A stretch of DNA of 64,000 nucleotides, taken from assembly GCF_000413475.1 (NCBI RefSeq), contig NZ_ATFK01000001.1, forward strand, positions 124,001 through 188,000, written 5' to 3'. Source of the DNA: Streptococcus intermedius SK54 = ATCC 27335 (GTDB lineage: Bacteria > Bacillota > Bacilli > Lactobacillales > Streptococcaceae). Shown one piece after another: positions 57,649 through 64,000 of the stretch. Every line of letters starts with the position of its first letter. The stretch's first letter is position 1. Made by a program: the position numbers and the translations under genes. The notes under the pieces were generated by a model. That model was not told the DNA's origin. It did no database searches and saw only the letters and a list, made by a program, of their open reading frames with translations.

Positions 57649-59094
57649 CTATAAATACCTTTCCGCAATCGCGTAATCGCCTAGATAGTCTGCTTTTTCT
57701 CCATTTATGATTTGGTAACAATCAGCACCTTTACCAGCTAGAATAACAGCATCACTTTCTTTGTTTGTTAAGCTAAGAGCTTTTTTGATAGCTTCTTTGC
57801 GATCTGCAATCGTGTAAACGTCAAAAGAAATGTAGCTGGCAATTTCTTTTGCAATGGCAATCGGATCTTCGTAGTTAGGGTCATCTGCTGTCAAGATAAC
57901 GATCAATTCTGGATGGCGATTGAGTAGTTGTCCAAAATCTTTGCGACGACTTTCTCCTTTATTTCCGGTTGCACCAAGTACTAAAACAATTTTGCCTTTT
58001 TGGTGTTCTTGAACGACAGATAGGAGATTAGCCAGACTGACACCATTGTGCGCATAATCAACAAAAACTTTTGCACCATTGTTTTGAGTTAGCACTTCCA
58101 TGCGCCCAGGTACACGTGTAGCAGCAATGCCTTTTTTTATATCAGAAATAGTGGCACCTAAGCGTAGACAGGCAAGGCTAGCAGCAAGTGCATTTTCTTG
58201 GTTAAAACGTCCGATTAGCTGAATGTCAAATTTTTCTGTGAGGATTCCGCTTGTTTCAAAAGAAAATGCTTGTGAATGATGAATTTGATTGTCGGAATAT
58301 TGTCCATAGAAATCATGTTCTATAGATGTGACTTGTTCCGCTACCACTTGGAAATAATCCATTTCGCTATTAACTACAACAGCTCGGCTATTTTCCATGA
58401 GGAGTCGTTTATGATAAAAATAATCTTCAAATGTCGGATGTTCAATTGGTCCGATATGATCAGGACTGATATTGAGGAAAACACCAACGTCAAAAGTTAA
58501 ACCGTAAACTCGCTTTTTTAAATAAGCCTGGCTGGAAACTTCCATGATCAGATGAGTTCGGCCATTTTCAACCGCTGTCGCCATCATTTTGAACAAATCT
58601 AAGCTTTCCGGTGTTGTCAAAGTAGATTTGAAGAAATGTTCTCCATCGAGCGTCGTGTTCATGGTAGACAACAAAGCAGGCTTATAATTTTGTTGAAGAA
58701 TATAATAAGCAAAATAAGCCGAAGTTGTCTTTCCTTTGGTTCCTGTAAATGCGAGCAGTTTGAGTTTGTCTTGCGGATTTCCATAAAATTCCATGGCAAG
58801 AAGACTCATGGCTTGTTTGACATCATTGACTAGAATCACTGGGATAGTTACTTCAAAATCCGTCTCACTGACATAGAACCGTAAGCCTGATTCAACCGCT
58901 TTTCCCAAAAATTCTTTTTTAAAATTGTCACCTTTGACAAAGAAAAGAGTTGAAGCAGTCACATCGCGGCTGTCATAGCTGATGTTATCAAATGTGACAT
59001 CAGTAATGTTATAATAGTATTCACCTTTATGAATGATTTCGCGGAAATTGTGATCATTTTTTAAAATATTTAATGCGTTTTCAAATGTTATCAT
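57649..59094 (-). CDS. murE: UDP-MurNAc-tripeptide synthetase, L-lysine-adding type
   Basis: The product is 481 aa. The ATP loop is [14 protein letters not shown], with [11 protein letters not shown] and [11 protein letters not shown]. The DDPN motif differs from the DNPR of diaminopimelate-adding enzymes and fits the L-lysine type expected in streptococci. It adds Lys to UDP-MurNAc-Ala-Glu. TTGTAA-17-TACAAT ends 6 nt before the ATG and no SD is present, so the mRNA is probably leaderless. Confidence 0.95.
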   Translation of the reverse strand: MITFENALNILKNDHNFREIIHKGEYYYNITDVTFDNISYDSRDVTASTLFFVKGDNFKKEFLGKAVESGLRFYVSETDFEVTIPVILVNDVKQAMSLLAMEFYGNPQDKLKLLAFTGTKGKTTSAYFAYYILQQNYKPALLSTMNTTLDGEHFFKSTLTTPESLDLFKMMATAVENGRTHLIMEVSSQAYLKKRVYGLTFDVGVFLNISPDHIGPIEHPTFEDYFYHKRLLMENSRAVVVNSEMDYFQVVAEQVTSIEHDFYGQYSDNQIHHSQAFSFETSGILTEKFDIQLIGRFNQENALAASLACLRLGATISDIKKGIAATRVPGRMEVLTQNNGAKVFVDYAHNGVSLANLLSVVQEHQKGKIVLVLGATGNKGESRRKDFGQLLNRHPELIVILTADDPNYEDPIAIAKEIASYISFDVYTIADRKEAIKKALSLTNKESDAVILAGKGADCYQIINGEKADYLGDYAIAERYL

Positions 59095-59100
59095 ATTTCT

Positions 59101-59129
59101 ATTGTAAACTTAATGAGGAGGTTTTACAA
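59101..59129 (-). promoter_or_regulatory. Promoter of murE (leaderless type)
   Basis: On the minus strand TTGTAA (59129-59124), 17 nt, TACAAT (59106-59101), 6 nt to the ATG. Confidence 0.6.
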
Positions 59130-59151
59130 GTGTAAAGGAAAAGTTTATAAT
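59123..59151 (+). promoter_or_regulatory. Promoter of murJ
   Basis: TTTACA (59123-59128), 17 nt, TATAAT (59146-59151). The -35 occupies the same bases as the murE -35 on the other strand. Confidence 0.7.
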
Positions 59152-59179
59152 AAGATAAGACTACTTTTAGAGGTTATGT

Positions 59180-60808
59180 ATGGACCAACAAACAACAACT
59201 CAACAAAAACAAATGCTTCTAGGGACAGCTTGGTTGACAGCAAGTAACTTTATCAGCCGTTTTTTAGGGGCGATTTATATCATTCCTTGGTATATCTGGA
59301 TGGGCAAGCAGGGTGCGGAAGCTAATGGCTTGTTTACAATGGGCTATAATATTTATGCTTGGTTTCTTCTGATTTCCACAGCAGGTGTACCTGTTGCGGT
59401 CGCTAAGCAAGTTGCGAAATACAACACAATGGATCAAAAGGATCATAGTTTTACGCTCATTCGTGAATTTTTGAAATTTATGCTCTTGTTGGGAGCCATT
59501 TTTGCAGTGGTGATGTATCTCTTATCACCTTTCTTTGCGCATGTATCAGGCGTTGGGAAAGAACTCATTCCTGTCATGCAAAGCCTATCTTGGGCAGTAC
59601 TGGTATTCCCAGCTATGAGTGTTATCCGTGGCTTTTTCCAGGGATTTAACAATTTAAAACCATATGCAATCAGTCAAATTGCTGAGCAGGTGATTCGTGT
59701 TATTTGGATGTTGCTTGCAACTTTCTTTATCATGAAATGGGGCTCTAAAGATTATGTTGTAGCAGTTACTCAATCAACATTTGCGGCTTTTATTGGAATG
59801 TTCGCTAGTATGGCGGTTTTGATTTATTTCCTTTGGAAAGCGAATTTGCTGTCATCCATTCTGCATAAGCCAGTGTCAAGCACTAACATTAACAGTCGTG
59901 CTCTTTTAGTGGATACGATTCGGGAAGCTATTCCGTTTATTATCACTGGTTCTGCCATTCAGCTTTTCCAGATTATTGACCAAGTAACTTTTATCAATGT
60001 TATGAAATGGTTTACGAACTATACGAATTCTCAGCTGGTGGTTATGTTTAGCTATTTCTCTGCTAATCCCAATAAAATTACGATGATTTTGATTGCGGTA
60101 GCAACTTCTATTGGGGGTGTAGGAATTCCACTGCTAACAGAAAACTATGTCAAAGGTGATTTGAAGTCTGCAGCACGTCTTGTTCAAGATAACTTAAGTA
60201 TGTTACTGTTATTTCTCTTACCAGCAACAATTGGCTCTGTCTTAGTGGCGCGTCCATTATACACAATTTTTTATGGGAAACCTGATCGTTTAGCTTTAGG
60301 TTTGTTCATTTTTGCTATGTTACAGACAATTATTTTAGGCATTTATACTGTTTTATCGCCAATGATTCAAGCGCTTTTCCAAAATCGCAAAGCTATTATC
60401 TATTTTGGCTATGGAGTTCTTGTTAAGCTTGTTTTGCAAATTCCATTTATTTATTTATTCAGAGCATATGGTCCGCTTCTTGCAACGACAGTCGGATTGA
60501 TTGTTCCAATTGTTTTGATGTACCAACACATTCGCCAAGTAACAGGACTCAATCAAAGAATTCTCGTTAAACGGAGTTTATTGATAGGGATTTTAACTGC
60601 TATCATGTCTCTTTTAATTGCTATTGTGGAAGTGGTACTGGGAGTCGTCTTTCATCCAAATGGACGCATTTCTAGCATGCTTTATTTAATTATGATTGGT
60701 GGTCTGGGAATTATCATTTATGGAGCAATGGCTTTGCGGGTTCGCTTGTTAGACCGATTTATTGGTGAAAAAGCTCAATCTTTACGTGAAAAATTTCATA
60801 TTCATTAA
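59180..60808 (+). CDS. murJ: Lipid II flippase MurJ/YtgP (MOP superfamily)
   Basis: The product is 542 aa with about 14 membrane helices. The N-terminal block LLGTAWLTASNFISRFLGAI and SWAVLVFPAMSVIRGFFQGF are typical of the YtgP group, which includes the streptococcal and Bacillus MurJ. It should flip lipid II outwards; a capsule or wall-polymer flippase is the alternative. AGAGGT precedes the ATG. It stands divergent from murE, so the two wall genes share a control region. Confidence 0.88.
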   Translation: MDQQTTTQQKQMLLGTAWLTASNFISRFLGAIYIIPWYIWMGKQGAEANGLFTMGYNIYAWFLLISTAGVPVAVAKQVAKYNTMDQKDHSFTLIREFLKFMLLLGAIFAVVMYLLSPFFAHVSGVGKELIPVMQSLSWAVLVFPAMSVIRGFFQGFNNLKPYAISQIAEQVIRVIWMLLATFFIMKWGSKDYVVAVTQSTFAAFIGMFASMAVLIYFLWKANLLSSILHKPVSSTNINSRALLVDTIREAIPFIITGSAIQLFQIIDQVTFINVMKWFTNYTNSQLVVMFSYFSANPNKITMILIAVATSIGGVGIPLLTENYVKGDLKSAARLVQDNLSMLLLFLLPATIGSVLVARPLYTIFYGKPDRLALGLFIFAMLQTIILGIYTVLSPMIQALFQNRKAIIYFGYGVLVKLVLQIPFIYLFRAYGPLLATTVGLIVPIVLMYQHIRQVTGLNQRILVKRSLLIGILTAIMSLLIAIVEVVLGVVFHPNGRISSMLYLIMIGGLGIIIYGAMALRVRLLDRFIGEKAQSLREKFHIH

Positions 60809-60828
60809 AAAGCCGTACGGCTTTTTAT
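60806..60828 (+). terminator. Terminator of murJ
   Basis: TTAAAAAGCCGTACGGCTTTTTA, a compact stem with a T-run. Confidence 0.8.
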
Positions 60829-60899
60829 GTTGTAGAAAATTTATAACATTTACGTTATAATGGAAATAGCTATTCTAGCGATAAACTTCCATCAGCTAC

Positions 60900-60967
60900 T
60901 GTAATTTAAAACTATATCTGTCTCTTGAAAAGAATAAAACCCACTACTTTCCGTAAGATGTTACAAT
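60900..60967 (+). promoter_or_regulatory. MET-box and promoter upstream of the metB remnant
   Basis: TGTAATTTAAAACTATA at 60900-60916 matches 15 of 17 positions of the streptococcal MetR/MtaR MET-box TATAGTTTNAAACTATA. A TGT-TACAAT extended -10 lies at 60959-60967. The arrangement fits activation by a LysR-type methionine regulator. Confidence 0.55.
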
Positions 60968-61025
60968 CGAATCACTTACAAATGATAAAGTTGATTGCTT
61001 TTCTTGTGTTCTTATAGAGGTTATG

Positions 61026-61596
61026 ATGGATAAAAAATTACAATTAGATACATTATTAACTCATGCTGGTATTAAAACAGATGAAGTAATAGGTGTCTTG
61101 ACAGCTCTCCTTTGTTTAGATGACTACAATGATATTTTAACATGAGCTATTCTGGCGAATGATAAGGAGCTGTATGAAAATCTATACTTCAATCTCAATA
61201 TGACGGGAGCTGTTTTATCTCCATTTGGTAGTTATCTTTTGCTTTTGGGGGGTGAAAACCTTGTCTCTTCGTATAGAGCGTTCTACAAAAATGCACAAAC
61301 TGTAGCAGCTTTCTTGAAAGATTCGCCAGCAATAAAAGTGGTTCTCTATCCGAGAAAGAGTGGCATGATTTCCTTTAAAGTAAAAGATGAAACAGACTTT
61401 CGTATCTGCTAATAGGCTACAAGTCTTTATCTTTGCAGAAAGTTTGATTACTTATCCTGCGGACCAAACATATGTAGATATTCCAACAGCCGTGTGGTAA
61501 GCCCATGTCTTAACAGATGATTTGTTACGTTTAGCCAGTGGAATTGAGGATAGCTGAGATTTGATAACAGATTTAACATTTGCTTTGGAGGTATAA
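61026..61596 (+). pseudogene. metB: Cystathionine gamma-synthase/lyase, deleted and frameshifted
   Basis: The N-terminus (LQLDTLLTHAGIKTDE) and C-terminal half (NDKELYENLYFNLNMTGAVL, SPFGSYLL, then TLSLR, ITYPADQT and LLRLASGIED) belong to the Cys/Met PLP enzyme family. About 170 codons between them are missing, including the PLP-binding lysine. Further damage: TGA at 61143, frame changes near 61250 and 61410, and stops at 61497 and 61555. The normal gene is about 365 codons. GAGGTT before the start and the MET-box upstream remain. Confidence 0.8.
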
Positions 61597-61597
61597 T

Positions 61598-62763
61598 ATG
61601 AGCAAATACAATTTTCAAACAGCCCCAAATCGCTTATCTCATCACGCTTATAAGTGGAAAGAGACAGAGAATGATCCTCAACTACTGCCAGCATGGATTG
61701 CAGATATGGACTTTGAAGTCATGCCTGAAGTAAAAAATGCGATTCATAAGTATGCAGAACAGTTGGTTTATGGCTATACGTATGCAAGTGATGAGCTACT
61801 CCAAGCAGTGCTGGATTGGGAAAAGAATGAACATCAGTATTCGTTTGATAAGGACGCTGTTGTTTTTGTGGAGGGAGTTGTACCATCTATCTCTATTGCA
61901 ATCCAGGCTTTTACAAAAGAAGGAGAAGCTGTTTTAATCAATTCTCCTGTCTATCCTCCTTTCGCCCGCAGTGTTCAGTTAAATCATCGAAAATTAGTGT
62001 CCAATTCTCTCAAGGAGGAAAACGGACTGTTTCAAATTGATTTTGAACAATTGGAGAAAGATCTTATTGAAAACCATGTGAAATTGTATCTTCTTTGTAA
62101 TCCGCACAATCCAGGGGGACGTGTTTGGGAAAGGGAAGTTTTAGAACAGATAGGTCATCTTTGTCAAAAACACCATGTTATCTTGGTATCAGATGAAATT
62201 CATCAAGACTTGACCTTATTTGGCCATGAACATGTTTCCTTTAATACTGTTTCACCGGATTTTAAAGACTTTGCTCTGGTACTTTCTAGTGCTACCAAGA
62301 CTTTTAATATTGCAGGCACCAAAAATTCCTATGCCATTATTGAAAATCCTACGCTATGTGCACAGTTTAAACACCAGCAACTTGTTAATAACCACCATGA
62401 GGTGTAAGTTTAGGCTACATTGCGACAGAAACGGCCTATCGTTATGGGAAACCTTGGTTAGTGGCATTAAAAGCTGTGTTAGAAGAAAATATTCAATTTG
62501 CAGTAGAGTATTTTGCCCAAGAAGCTCCGCGTTTAAAGGTTATGAAACCACAAGGGACATATCTGATTTGGCTTGATTTCAGTGACTATGGTTTGACAGA
62601 TGATGCACTCTTTACTTTATTGCATGACCAAGCAAAAGTCATTCTCAATCGGGGAAGTGATTATGGAAGTGAGGGTGAGCTGCATGCGAGACTAAATATT
62701 GCGGCGCCTAAGTCACTGGTAGAAGAGATTTGTAAGAGAATCGTGCGTTGCTTGCCCAAATAA
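61598..62763 (+). pseudogene. patB: PatB/MalY-type cystathionine beta-lyase (C-S lyase), frameshifted
   Basis: The first frame (61598-62407, 269 codons) carries the aminotransferase fold: LPAWIADMDFEVMPEV, YTYASDELLQAV, LLCNPHNPGGRVW and the PLP lysine in LSSATKTFNIAG. After HHEV it stops with TAA at 62405. The missing end continues in another frame (SLGYIATETAYRYG to IVRCLPK, 62763). Inserting one base at about 62405 (TCAAGT for TAAGT) restores a 388-codon gene. GGAGG precedes the ATG. The intact enzyme would release H2S from cysteine and split cystathionine, as Lcd does in S. anginosus. Confidence 0.85.
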
Positions 62764-62798
62764 AATAAAAAGAAATGTTCGAAAACAGTCACTTTTGG

Positions 62799-62827
62799 TT
62801 GACAATCGTTCTTAAGAGGAGTATAGT
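62799..62827 (+). promoter_or_regulatory. Promoter of the M-box/mgtA leader
   Basis: TTGACA, 17 nt, TATAGT; the -35 is a perfect consensus. Confidence 0.8.
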
Positions 62828-62837
62828 TAGTATGAAA

Positions 62838-62980
62838 AATCGGTAGGTGAGGCTACCATAGGGATACGGATGACTACCGCAAAGTAGTGGAGACACTATG
62901 CGCTGGTTAGCAGTTGAGATCGCTAAGGTTTTGACTAATGTCATTTCACTGCCCTACGGAGTTAAAGCTTGAACGGTAAC
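62838..62980 (+). promoter_or_regulatory. M-box (ykoK) magnesium riboswitch
   Basis: Conserved blocks in order: GGTAGGTGAGGCTACC (62842), GGGATACG (62861), CTACCGCAAA (62874), GTGGAGACAC, CGCTAAGG, and CTACGGAGTTAAAGC (62954-62968). This is the Mg2+-binding M-box pattern. With Mg2+ bound, the terminator at 62993 should form. The gene served is mgtA. Confidence 0.88.
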
Positions 62981-62992
62981 ACAAGACATACA

Positions 62993-63024
62993 GTCCTGCC
63001 ATGTTTTTCATGGTAGGATTTTAT
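62993..63024 (+). terminator. Riboswitch-controlled terminator
   Basis: TCCTGCCATG, TTTTT loop, CATGGTAGGA and TTTTA, directly after the M-box. Confidence 0.85.
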
Positions 63025-63076
63025 CGTTTTGAGCTGATTTTTTAAAGAAAAAATGCAAGGGAAAGGGGTGGAGAAT

Positions 63077-63175
63077 ATGCCGAATGATGATCACCCGAGT
63101 CAACAGGAAAACAGTCGATTACCATATCTGAGCATTCCTCACGCTCCCTTGGAATCGACTCTAGCAAATGAATGA
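63077..63175 (+). CDS. Small leader ORF upstream of mgtA (candidate Mg2+-sensing leader peptide)
   Basis: The product is 32 aa. A strong binding site (AAAGGGGTGGAG) stands before the ATG. The peptide begins MPNDDHPSQQE and has prolines at 2, 7, 16, 21 and 24, with two aspartates between the first prolines. It lies after the M-box terminator and before mgtA, so it is translated only in transcripts that escaped the riboswitch. Its coding RNA contains a perfect AGTCGATT/AATCGACT stem (63113, 63153). An acid- and proline-rich start recalls MgtL of enterobacteria, where ribosomes stall or fall off at low Mg2+ or proline. The role is inference; no homologue is known to me. Confidence 0.55.
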   Translation: MPNDDHPSQQENSRLPYLSIPHAPLESTLANE

Positions 63176-63220
63176 CATCTGAGTAAAAAGGCTGTATGCA
63201 GCTATTTTGTCACTCGGATG
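63176..63220 (+). promoter_or_regulatory. Second hairpin in the mgtA leader
   Basis: CATCTGAGT (63176-63184) pairs with ACTCGGATG (63212-63220), enclosing the smaller GCTG...CAGC stem and ATTTTGT. The mgtA binding site GAGGAG (63232) follows closely. The repeat ATCTGAG at 63126-63132, inside the small ORF, could replace the first arm. Confidence 0.5.
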
Positions 63221-63244
63221 TATCTTAGATAGAGGAGAAAATCA

Positions 63245-64000
63245 GTGAAAACAGCAAAAGAAAGATTAACAGATGCTCTTCGTATGTCTGTAGTGGATAC
63301 GATGACATTTTTCAACACATCTAGATTGGGTTTGACAGAGGAGCAAGTAGAAGAAAATCGTGATCTATACGGTGAAAATGAATTGACCAAAGGGCAAGAA
63401 GATTCAATTGTTAAAAAAATTTATGAGTCTATTATCAACCCGTTTACCGTTATTCTTTTACTCATTGCATTGGTGTCCTTGGTTACCAATGTTTGGCTGG
63501 CAAAACCAGGGCAAGAAGATCCGACAACGTTTATCATTATTGTTGTCCTTGTTTTGTTGTCTGGTAGTATTCGCTTTGTGCAAGAATTGCGGAGTGACAA
63601 AGCTGCCAGTAATCTTTCGCGTATGATTGTCAATACAGTGACAATTGTTCGTGAGGGAAAAGAGCAAGAAATTCCGATTACAGAATTAGTGGTGGGAGAT
63701 ATTATCCGCTTGAGTGCAGGAGACATGTTGCCAGCAGATGTGCTAATTTTGGATTCGCGCGACTTCTTCGTACAACAGTCAGGTTTGACAGGTGAAAGTG
63801 ATGCGGTTGAAAAAATGGCATTGGATAAATGTGAGATCAAAGATACAGAGAGTTTACTTGAATCTGACTCACTTGCCTTTATGGGAACCAATGTAATCTC
63901 TGGTCGTGCTAGCGCGCTTGTGCTTGTTGTTGGCGACGACACAAAAATGGGAGCTATTGAGCAAACGCTTAACACTTATGATGAACCAACTTCCTTTGAG
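63245..64000 (+). CDS. mgtA: Magnesium-translocating P-type ATPase MgtA (5' part)
   Basis: The start is GTG at 63245 with GAGGAG before it; the gene runs off the window. The visible 252 codons hold the cation-ATPase N-domain (RLGLTEEQVEENRDLYGENE), two membrane helices (IINPFTVILLLIALVSLVTN, IIIVVLVLLSGSIRF) and the actuator domain (LSAGDMLPADVLIL, SGLTGESDAVEK, with the TGES motif). The P3B magnesium group fits the sequence and the M-box in front. It imports Mg2+ at low supply. A calcium-type pump is the alternative but less likely. Confidence 0.85.
   Translation, partial: MKTAKERLTDALRMSVVDTMTFFNTSRLGLTEEQVEENRDLYGENELTKGQEDSIVKKIYESIINPFTVILLLIALVSLVTNVWLAKPGQEDPTTFIIIVVLVLLSGSIRFVQELRSDKAASNLSRMIVNTVTIVREGKEQEIPITELVVGDIIRLSAGDMLPADVLILDSRDFFVQQSGLTGESDAVEKMALDKCEIKDTESLLESDSLAFMGTNVISGRASALVLVVGDDTKMGAIEQTLNTYDEPTSFE

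Noticed and set aside
62976-62983. TGAACGGT after the M-box, similar to the arm of the hairpin at 40366
   Set aside because: The match is 8 bp without a partner arm nearby; taken as chance.

Overview
The window is chromosomal DNA of a low-GC Gram-positive coccus, almost certainly a Streptococcus. The protein families and gene order support this: comFA-comFC-hpf, rsmD-coaD-sepM, the dcw division cluster ending in T-box/ileS, treR/treP/treC, and murE divergent from the MurJ-type flippase, plus DUF960, DUF1803, DUF1912 and DUF3165 proteins, ComX (cin) boxes and a CiaR-controlled csRNA. An ATP-type PEP carboxykinase, a wall-anchored nuclease and remnants of a PatB/Lcd-type C-S lyase lean towards the anginosus group, but that is inference. 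No rRNA, tRNA, prophage or CRISPR array was seen.

Layout. 1-6.9 kb: housekeeping (cvfD, DUF960, ntdP, recX, an APH(3')-like kinase, rlmCD) and a DUF1858/DUF438/DUF1912 unit. 6.9-13 kb: a valine T-box leader, then four accessory genes, then valS. 13-17.7 kb: an orphan promoter-terminator unit, cysK, yigZ, competence genes comFA/comFC, hpf. 17.8-25.3 kb: rsmD-coaD-sepM, a composite repeat, a yutD-like gene, rlmN, a vanZ-like gene, the prepilin peptidase cclA, dpr with a PerR box, a csRNA, yqgQ/rhodanese, rsuA. 25.5-40.2 kb: typA, DUF3165, then the division/peptidoglycan cluster murD-murG-divIB-ftsA-ftsZ-ylmE-sepF-ylmG-ylmH-divIVA and T-box/ileS. 40.2-41.2 kb: gene-free, with an inverted copy of the composite repeat and a large IS-like hairpin. 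41.2-57.5 kb: AI-2E-type permease, pckA, CorC/HlyC protein, trehalose locus, wall-anchored nuclease, pflA, ppaC, a yrdB pseudogene, a YiiX-like hydrolase, DUF1803, a CPBP protein. 57.6-64 kb: murE and murJ (divergent), broken metB and patB, and an M-box Mg2+ riboswitch followed by a small ORF and mgtA (cut by the window end).

Most notable: (i) between the M-box terminator and mgtA lies a 32-codon ORF with a strong ribosome binding site. Its N-terminus is rich in aspartate and proline and it sits among competing RNA hairpins, which recalls the two-layer mgtL/mgtA control of enterobacteria. (ii) Eight genes have a -10 or cin-box element ending 6-7 nt before the start codon and no Shine-Dalgarno sequence, so they are probably leaderless. 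(iii) The valine T-box lies 3.2 kb from valS, across four unrelated genes. (iv) The methionine/transsulfuration pair metB-patB is decaying next to an intact MET-box. (v) A structured repeat of about 120 bp occurs twice in inverted orientation.
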